From CAYMSO01 sp964393185 (GTDB taxonomy: Bacteria > Patescibacteriota > Dojkabacteria > J137), in the NCBI GenBank assembly GCA_964393185.1, contig CAYMSO010000004.1, positions 62,001 through 126,000 of the forward strand: 64,000 bases of DNA, written 5' to 3'. Shown one piece after another: positions 58,847-64,000 of the stretch. The position numbers and the translations under genes are program-made. The first letter of the stretch is position 1, and the number at the start of each line of letters is the position of its first letter. A model generated the notes under the pieces. That model saw nothing but the letters and a program-made list of their open reading frames with translations. It ran no database searches and had not been told where the DNA came from.

Positions 58847-60342
58847 TACTTTTTTAGCAAAGATTTTATGTAGTTATATTGCTTACTTAGTAGATTTAAT
58901 TCAAAAACTATAAGTACCAATGCAAATCCAATAATGGTTGATGAAACTAGCTTAACACCAGTATCTGCCAAGTTAGCAGATACACCTAATACTTTTGGTG
59001 AATTAGATTCTGCTTCATTTTGCCCTGAAGAAATAGTATTTTCTATTACCTCCGGCTTTGGAGCAATATCTTTTTGTGGTAACCCCTCGACTATAACTGT
59101 AGGTTTTTTAAGATTATTTTGGTTTCCCTCCGTAGTATTAGTATCTGTAGAAGTGTTTTGAACAATGTTGAAAAAAGTATTTGAAGAATCTGCAGTTTGA
59201 GTTAGTGTGACTGAGTCTGTTTCTTCACTTACCTCCTCTTCTGCATTGACAATAGTAAAATTTATAGTGTTCGAACCAATAATTTGACCGTTGGCGCCTT
59301 TATGTGTGTATGCAGTTACACTTAATGTATGCTGTCCATTTGTATAATCCCAGTCAAAATTACCATCTTCTCCCTCAAATGCAAAATCAAATGTGTACTG
59401 ATTTTCAACTCTAACCAAAGGATCAGTGCTAGGATTCATTTCAAACTTGACACTACCATCAGCAAAAGGAGATATTTCTGCCCTAATTCTTACACTATCA
59501 GTTGGAAGCTGGGTAATGTCTATAACCATTCCCTCGGTTATTTCGAATAACACTCTATTATTCTGTGCATTAACTAAGTAAAGAATTATTTCTCTTGGCT
59601 CTAAATTAGTCTCGTAATTCCACCACCAGTCAGGATATCCATCGCCATCACTGTCATCACTCGAGTTATCTGCATTGCTTGTTTCTTCTTCGCTAGGTTC
59701 GCTATTAGAATCTGGATTGTTGGGAGTATTATTCTGATCGTCTTCTGGAATTTCTCCGTTACTTTGATTATTCTCTTCCTCTTGACCTTGGTTAGCATCT
59801 GTAGGTCCTTCAATATCGCCATTAACATCTACATAATTTTCGAAAGGACCTTCATCTTGACCAGGAATAAATTTTAAGTTTAATGTTAAAGTAGTTGTTG
59901 ATCCTGGTATCATAGTTTGTCCAGGCATAATCAGATTAGTATCACTACCACCATTAAATCCGTTATTCTTTAGTAATCCATTATTAGAAAAGCCAAGTAT
60001 TTCAAAAGGGTAACCGCTAAAAGTCTCTGCTAAATTTGTTGTAGCTGTAACATTTCTTATATTGTACTGAGTAGGATTTGTAATTGTATATACATATGTT
60101 AATGTATAGCTACCTTCATCTGCCAAATGAACCACATCCTTTACTTCACTGCTAATTTCAATACCATTGCTTTGAGTAATTGTAGATTTGCTAAAAGTTG
60201 CTTCTCCTAGAACATTTCCCGTGTCGTAACTTACTGCTTCGCTGTTATATGAAATAGGCATATAAAACTGAAACGCAATAAATAGCAGAATGCTAATTAT
60301 GTTGTTAAGGATAAGAAAAGAAAATATATGTTTTCTCGTCAT
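58846..60342 (-). CDS. LADTG-bearing surface protein, cognate sortase substrate
   Basis: 498 residues: an N-terminal hydrophobic export segment (about 8-29), a DUF11-like beta domain (about 60-165: YTITNPTQYNIRNVTAT), a long acidic, Asn/Glu/Asp/Ser-rich linker (about 180-237) ending in DSDGDGYPDWWW, an Ig-like domain (about 245-370), a Thr/Ser-rich stalk, and a sorting signal: LADTG (458-462), hydrophobic helix, basic tail KSLLKK. The DSDGDG stretch resembles a calcium-binding loop. It is the first gene of the operon with the sortase and so its probable dedicated substrate. Confidence 0.85.
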   Translation of the reverse strand: MTRKHIFSFLILNNIISILLFIAFQFYMPISYNSEAVSYDTGNVLGEATFSKSTITQSNGIEISSEVKDVVHLADEGSYTLTYVYTITNPTQYNIRNVTATTNLAETFSGYPFEILGFSNNGLLKNNGFNGGSDTNLIMPGQTMIPGSTTTLTLNLKFIPGQDEGPFENYVDVNGDIEGPTDANQGQEEENNQSNGEIPEDDQNNTPNNPDSNSEPSEEETSNADNSSDDSDGDGYPDWWWNYETNLEPREIILYLVNAQNNRVLFEITEGMVIDITQLPTDSVRIRAEISPFADGSVKFEMNPSTDPLVRVENQYTFDFAFEGEDGNFDWDYTNGQHTLSVTAYTHKGANGQIIGSNTINFTIVNAEEEVSEETDSVTLTQTADSSNTFFNIVQNTSTDTNTTEGNQNNLKKPTVIVEGLPQKDIAPKPEVIENTISSGQNEAESNSPKVLGVSANLADTGVKLVSSTIIGFALVLIVFELNLLSKQYNYIKSLLKK

Positions 60343-60345
60343 GGC

Positions 60346-60360
60346 AACATTTTAAATGTT
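60346..60360. promoter_or_regulatory. Palindrome in the promoter/leader of the sortase operon
   Basis: AACATTT-T-AAATGTT, a perfect 7-1-7 inverted repeat, sits 4 bases upstream of the LADTG-protein ATG. It could be an operator or block ribosome entry. The rest of the 119-base gap to 60461 shows nothing else. Confidence 0.4.
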
Positions 60361-60461
60361 TACCTATTATGGAGGCAAAACAAAACAAATTGCAAGTGGT
60401 TTTTAAAAATATTTACAGCAAATGCTCACATTGAGTGTCAGTTGTTCCTGGAAAGTGGTAG

Positions 60462-61217
60462 CTAGTCACTTCGCATAAATGAGTATACAGAGGGTATAAG
60501 ACCACCAATTGCGATGTCAAAGTTACCCGACAGTTCGAATCTTTTATCTTCAAAAATTTCTTTAATTAAATTTTTTTCTTGTGTATATAAAATGAGTTTA
60601 CCTCCCTTTTTTAAAATTTTAGCCGCTTTATTTTTGAGCATTTGATAGGATTTAATGTTTTCGGTATGGTTTCCTACTCTAATTCCAAAGGGTAAATTAG
60701 TTATAATATAATCAATTGTTTCAGGGGCAAAGCTAATTTGAGAAATATTACTCCTGAAAATTGAATATTTGAATTTTGACAATTTAGCTGCTTTGAAATT
60801 TTTTATACACAAATCGATAGCTTTACCACTAACATCAGAAGCCAATACTTTTTTAGGTTTAAAATAAAGCCCTGCAGTTATAGGAATTGTACCTGCTCCA
60901 CAAAAAGGATCATACAAAATAGTACCTTCCTCTATCTTGCACATTTGGCAAAGAATATATGCAAGTGCAGGATTAATTCCCGCAGGCGAGCTAGCTACTT
61001 TCCAATCTCTCCTAAATAGGTTTCTGGTCAATCCATTTTCTTTAGTAATTCTAAGCGGAGAAAGTAAAGTTCTAAAATCGTCTATATCTTCTAATTTAGA
61101 ACTGAAATTAATTCTATTTGATCGCTCTAAAATTATTTCTACCTCTGGGAACTTTTGTAGTAATTCTGCCAAAACAAATCTTTTTGTGCCAGGAATTATT
61201 TCTAGTGAATAGTTCAT
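60462..61217 (-). CDS. UPF0020-type RNA N2-guanine methyltransferase
   Basis: 251 residues. An N-terminal THUMP-like or adaptor part (1-85) precedes the methylase: DPFCGAGTIPITAGLY (near 100, motif I and the NPPF-class signature DPxCGSGT), LASDVSGKAIDLC (near 120) and IITNLPFGIRVG (near 170, N-x-P-F catalytic motif). The usual NPPY/F reads NLPF, as in many Trm11/TrmN-like tRNA methylases. Target (tRNA G6/G10 or rRNA) not decidable. It overlaps the upstream glycosyltransferase gene by one base, so the two are co-translated. Confidence 0.85.
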   Translation of the reverse strand: MNYSLEIIPGTKRFVLAELLQKFPEVEIILERSNRINFSSKLEDIDDFRTLLSPLRITKENGLTRNLFRRDWKVASSPAGINPALAYILCQMCKIEEGTILYDPFCGAGTIPITAGLYFKPKKVLASDVSGKAIDLCIKNFKAAKLSKFKYSIFRSNISQISFAPETIDYIITNLPFGIRVGNHTENIKSYQMLKNKAAKILKKGGKLILYTQEKNLIKEIFEDKRFELSGNFDIAIGGLIPSVYSFMRSD

Positions 61218-62425
61218 TAATTTTGGTACTTAAGCGAAACTATCATTTCCTGATATTTAGGAAACACAGCTTCCCAAGTAAAATTTTTTGCATAAGAAAT
61301 ATTATGCTCTCTTATTTGTTGACGAAGTTTATAGTTTTCTAGCAGTTCTCTCAAAATCTCGGCTAAACGGTCTACATCCCCAAAGTCAAATGCAAATCCT
61401 GTTTTACCTTCTTTAATTAATAAATCAACTCCTTGATTTTGAAAAGTGGTTATTGCAACATTACCCTTAGCCATTGCCTCCAAAAGTGCTATTCCAAATG
61501 CTTCCCATTTACTAGGTAATATATTTATTTGTGAAAGATTTTTGTAAATATCATCTCTTTCGTTGTCGGTTGGCGAAAAAACAAATCTAACCTTATTTTC
61601 TATATCAAATTTTGCTACTAGTTCCTTAAGTGTTTCAGTAAAACCTGATGGCTTGCCCATAATATAAAATTCAAAGTCGGGCAAGTTTGTTTTTTCGCCA
61701 CGTCTAATCTTATTAATTTCTATCTTGTTTATTTTATCAAGAGCTTTTACAACATCTTGTATTCCTTTATACCACTCCATTCTATTTAGATATGTAATTA
61801 CTACTTTGTCATCTTTGCTATGTTTAACTATGTTTTTTTCCAAGTAATCTTCATCTATACCATTTGGAATCATGATTATCTGATCTTCTTTTATTCTATA
61901 TAAATTTGCCATCCATTCTTTTTGAGGAGGCACTACAGAAATTATTCGATCGTAAAGCCAAGGAATGAGTATGCTTAGATATTTAGTGTAAAGGCTTTTT
62001 AAAATTCCTCTTTTGCCCTTGCCTAATTTGTCGGATGCCATAAAAGGTCCATGAGGTGTATTTACAAACTTGGTTTTTGGATGACAAATCTTTTTAAGTA
62101 AAAGGCAGAATTCAATCCATATAAACCCAAAACCAGATACATGTATTACTTCAGAATCTGTTGTGAAAATGCTTTTTAACAGTCCTGGAAAAAATGCTAA
62201 ATAAATGGGTCTTTCGATAAATGATTTATGCCTGTAAATTTTTATACCTTTATATACCTCAAAGTTCGGTGGCTTATGATCTCTAAATTTAAAATCTGTA
62301 GTCAGAACATTTACTTCGTGTCCTTCCGCAGCCATTCTCTCGGCCATTGCAAGTAGATTTCCTTCGGCACCAGCTTTAAAGGGATAAAACCGTGGAGCAA
62401 TATAAGTAATACTGACTTTATTCAT
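61217..62425 (-). CDS. Glycosyltransferase family 4
   Basis: 402 residues with the GT-B fold. N-terminal donor-side features: YIAPRFYPFKAGAEGNLLAMAERMAAEGHEVNVLTTDF; the C-terminal nucleotide-binding half contains TYLNRMEWYKGIQDVVKALDKI and the family signature LPSKWEAFGIALLEAMAKG (EX7E: E and E, near 320). It likely adds a sugar to a lipid or glycan at the cytoplasmic face; the sugar is unknown. It is the first gene of a two-gene unit with the RNA methylase. Extended -10 TGATATAAT (62451-62459, minus strand) lies 25 bases before the ATG. Confidence 0.9.
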   Translation of the reverse strand: MNKVSITYIAPRFYPFKAGAEGNLLAMAERMAAEGHEVNVLTTDFKFRDHKPPNFEVYKGIKIYRHKSFIERPIYLAFFPGLLKSIFTTDSEVIHVSGFGFIWIEFCLLLKKICHPKTKFVNTPHGPFMASDKLGKGKRGILKSLYTKYLSILIPWLYDRIISVVPPQKEWMANLYRIKEDQIIMIPNGIDEDYLEKNIVKHSKDDKVVITYLNRMEWYKGIQDVVKALDKINKIEINKIRRGEKTNLPDFEFYIMGKPSGFTETLKELVAKFDIENKVRFVFSPTDNERDDIYKNLSQINILPSKWEAFGIALLEAMAKGNVAITTFQNQGVDLLIKEGKTGFAFDFGDVDRLAEILRELLENYKLRQQIREHNISYAKNFTWEAVFPKYQEMIVSLKYQN

Positions 62426-62443
62426 AGTTTAAGACTAAATGAT

Positions 62444-63340
62444 TTGAATTATTATATCAATATAATTATGATTCTATACAAACTATCACGATTTAGCTTA
62501 TTTAATTTGCATGGTATACTTGACTTTAAGCCGCAAAGAAATGAAGCAATCATCACTTGCAGTATCAATCATATTAAACACAATATGGAGGCATTCGGCC
62601 AACACCATTATATACTTCACTTAACTTCTAGTGAGAGACTTGGACTACCTTATACTCTTATTAAATCCAGAGCAGAAATAGTGCAAAGCGAACTTTCTTT
62701 AGAGGAATTGCTCGATACTTTAAACACAAGATTTAACGATGTTTACAAACTAAACGTTCTCGGAGAAGTAGTAAGATTAAAAATTGATCAGGAAAATCAT
62801 GTTAAGGGATTCCAGATTTATAGCTGTTTAAGTAATAACTTAGCTTATGTTGTGCAAACTGTTGAAGAATTGAATTTAATCGAAGCATTCGAATTTAAGG
62901 ACGATTTAAGTACTATAAAATGTACATATAATGCGTTTGGCCGCCTACAAGAAGTGAATTCGCCAATAGATCTTCCGCTGACCTCTAAAAACTATTATGA
63001 AAGTCAGATTAGCGAATGGCTGATTTTCGAGGAACACGGAAGTTATTTTATTCAAATAGAATCTACCACTAACGGGGATATTCTAGATTATAGAGAAGTC
63101 TCTGTTTACGAACCTTTTTTTAAAAAATTCAGATCTCAAAAAGGATCAGAAGAGTACTGCTGCAAACTTACAAATGGAAACATAGAGCTAACTAAACGAT
63201 CTACAAATGGATATATTAAACAAGTTGTATGTAGAATAGATATTAGCAAACAACTTCAGCAAATAGTACATGCAGAAGCTATGCCATTAAAGCTAACTAA
63301 TAGGTTTTTTCCAGAAGTTAATTTTTATCTTCCCGAATAA
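62444..63340 (+). CDS. Hypothetical protein (start uncertain)
   Basis: Up to 298 residues, beta-rich, soluble, with an acidic middle and Cys pairs (EEYCCKL; CRIDISK). No family recognised. The first ATG (62444) lies inside the divergent glycosyltransferase promoter; later in-frame ATG codons at 62468 and 62585 (MEAFGQHHYILH) are alternatives. An extended -10 TGGTATACT (62512-62520) would support 62585. The last 16 bases overlap the end of the convergent tatD gene. Confidence 0.5.
   Translation: MNYYINIIMILYKLSRFSLFNLHGILDFKPQRNEAIITCSINHIKHNMEAFGQHHYILHLTSSERLGLPYTLIKSRAEIVQSELSLEELLDTLNTRFNDVYKLNVLGEVVRLKIDQENHVKGFQIYSCLSNNLAYVVQTVEELNLIEAFEFKDDLSTIKCTYNAFGRLQEVNSPIDLPLTSKNYYESQISEWLIFEEHGSYFIQIESTTNGDILDYREVSVYEPFFKKFRSQKGSEEYCCKLTNGNIELTKRSTNGYIKQVVCRIDISKQLQQIVHAEAMPLKLTNRFFPEVNFYLPE
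62451..62459 (-). promoter_or_regulatory. Extended -10 promoter of the glycosyltransferase gene
   Basis: Minus-strand TGATATAAT with 25 bases to the ATG at 62423-62425. Its transcription start zone overlaps the possible 5' end of the divergent 62444 gene. Confidence 0.55.
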
Positions 63341-64000
63341 AATTTAACAAAAAATTCAAATATATCTCTTAAATTTGAAGGTTCATTACGACTGCCTCGT
63401 TTACCTTCCGGACTTAAAAAAGGAGCATCAGTTTCGAAGAAAATGCCTTTGGAGTATAAATCAGTTATTGGTAAATCAGGTTTAATTCTTCCTACTATCT
63501 TTTTGTAAACCTCTCTTAAGCTGTCTGCATTTTTAAAAGTAATTATGCCATTAATGCCTAAAGCAAAACCCTTATCTAAAATACCTTTTGCTGCTTGATA
63601 ATCGCCAGTAAAAGAGTGAAAAATTCCTGTAACTTGGTATTCGCTTGCAATTTTTAGGCAGTCAAGCTCTGCAGCGCGTGAATGAATTGTTAAAGGTAAC
63701 TGTAACTCTTCCGCAAGCTCCAACTGCATACGAAACAGTTTTTCCTGTAAGAATTTTGACCGTTTTTTGCTTTCGAAGCTAACAGATTTGTCTTTTTCTA
63801 TCCAATAGTAATCCATTCCAGTTTCTCCAATACCCACAATATTTTCTTTGTTGTTAACAAAAAGTTCTTTCAAATCTTTTTTTGCTTGATCAAACCAACT
63901 TAGTTTTGTATTTAAGTCTGCAAACAAATCAGATCCTGGTATAAAGACTTCTGCAACTATGCCTATAAAGCTTTTAACATTTGAATACTTTTTAGCTATT
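63325..64000 (-). CDS. TatD-family metal-dependent hydrolase (5' end beyond window)
   Basis: The frame runs open to the right edge, so the first part is missing; a TTG at 63925-63927 is internal, not the start. At least 225 residues are visible. IAKKYSNVKSFIGI at the edge matches the family strand before GIHP (here reading GIVAEVFIPG). Then GIGETGMDYY (Glu), LTIHSRAAELD (His), GIFHSFTGD (His) and FFETDAPFLSP (Asp) give the metal and catalytic residues of TatD deoxyribonucleases. It probably acts in DNA repair or as a D-amino-acyl-tRNA-type hydrolase. Confidence 0.9.
   Translation of the reverse strand, partial: IAKKYSNVKSFIGIVAEVFIPGSDLFADLNTKLSWFDQAKKDLKELFVNNKENIVGIGETGMDYYWIEKDKSVSFESKKRSKFLQEKLFRMQLELAEELQLPLTIHSRAAELDCLKIASEYQVTGIFHSFTGDYQAAKGILDKGFALGINGIITFKNADSLREVYKKIVGRIKPDLPITDLYSKGIFFETDAPFLSPEGKRGSRNEPSNLRDIFEFFVKFYSGR

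Noticed and set aside
63325..63927. TTG at 63925-63927 as a start codon for tatD.
   Set aside because: The frame continues upstream without a stop to the window edge and the upstream residues (IAKKYSNVKSFIGI) fit the family, so the gene is just truncated by the window.
1..64000. Recoding of TGA (as in some CPR lineages), CRISPR arrays, rRNA or tRNA genes, and prophage or transposase genes.
   Set aside because: TGA is used as a genuine stop (for example the sortase gene), no array of evenly spaced repeats was seen, no cloverleaf with a TTCRA arm was noticed in the gaps, and no integrase or transposase motif occurs. A computed tRNA and repeat scan would be decisive.

Overview
The window is a gene-dense (about 58 genes), low-GC stretch of a bacterial chromosome. 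TGA, TAA and TAG all act as ordinary stops, so the standard bacterial code fits. I see no rRNA, tRNA, CRISPR array, prophage or insertion sequence. Several traits suggest a Patescibacteria/CPR-type bacterium: many small unrecognised proteins, almost no Shine-Dalgarno sequences, start codons set directly behind -10 boxes, FemAB-like proteins, a partial type IV pilus locus, a class E-like sortase, a SET-domain protein and a very large surface protein. Dojkabacteria (WS6) is my best guess for the lineage, but that is inference.

Left part (1-23 kb): dnaJ under a CIRCE-like element, gdhA, a Nudix hydrolase, an ECF sigma factor with a membrane FecR-like partner, a divergent three-member paralogous family (4174, 7450, 8232), small membrane proteins (YggT, GlsB/YeaQ, MscL) around a cluster of hairpin repeats, an M20-like peptidase, a GDPD-like protein, a methyltransferase, ftsK, a HEFGH protein, a SET protein, pilN/pilO-like genes and a metallophosphoesterase.

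Middle part (23-35 kb): the replication-initiation neighbourhood. yidD and dnaA diverge, dnaN lies 5 kb further on, and DnaA-box-like sites are scattered between them, with three in the 27174-27539 gap (candidate oriC). Between dnaA and dnaN lie an adenosine deaminase-like gene, a nucleotidyltransferase, a phosphatidylglycerol pair (CDP-alcohol phosphatidyltransferase plus YqeG-type phosphatase) and an enolase-like protein that has lost most catalytic residues. Two FemAB-like genes and a DegT-type aminotransferase follow dnaN.

Right part (35-64 kb): a 1956-residue surface protein with an apparently cytoplasmic tail, an amidase-fold protein without its zinc ligands, holA, ApbE, superoxide dismutase, flavodoxin, tsaD, comM, a membrane-anchored glycosidase, rsmI, a methyl-cycle cluster (ahcY, methyltransferase, short MetE, adenosine kinase-like PfkB), a sortase operon (LADTG substrate, sortase, 38-residue membrane peptide), an RNA methylase, a glycosyltransferase and a tatD gene cut by the window end.

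The strongest candidates for something new are the three-gene sortase module, the widespread leaderless promoter architecture, the terminator-bearing hairpin repeat family, the two apparent pseudoenzymes, and the paralogous family that shares a promoter motif.
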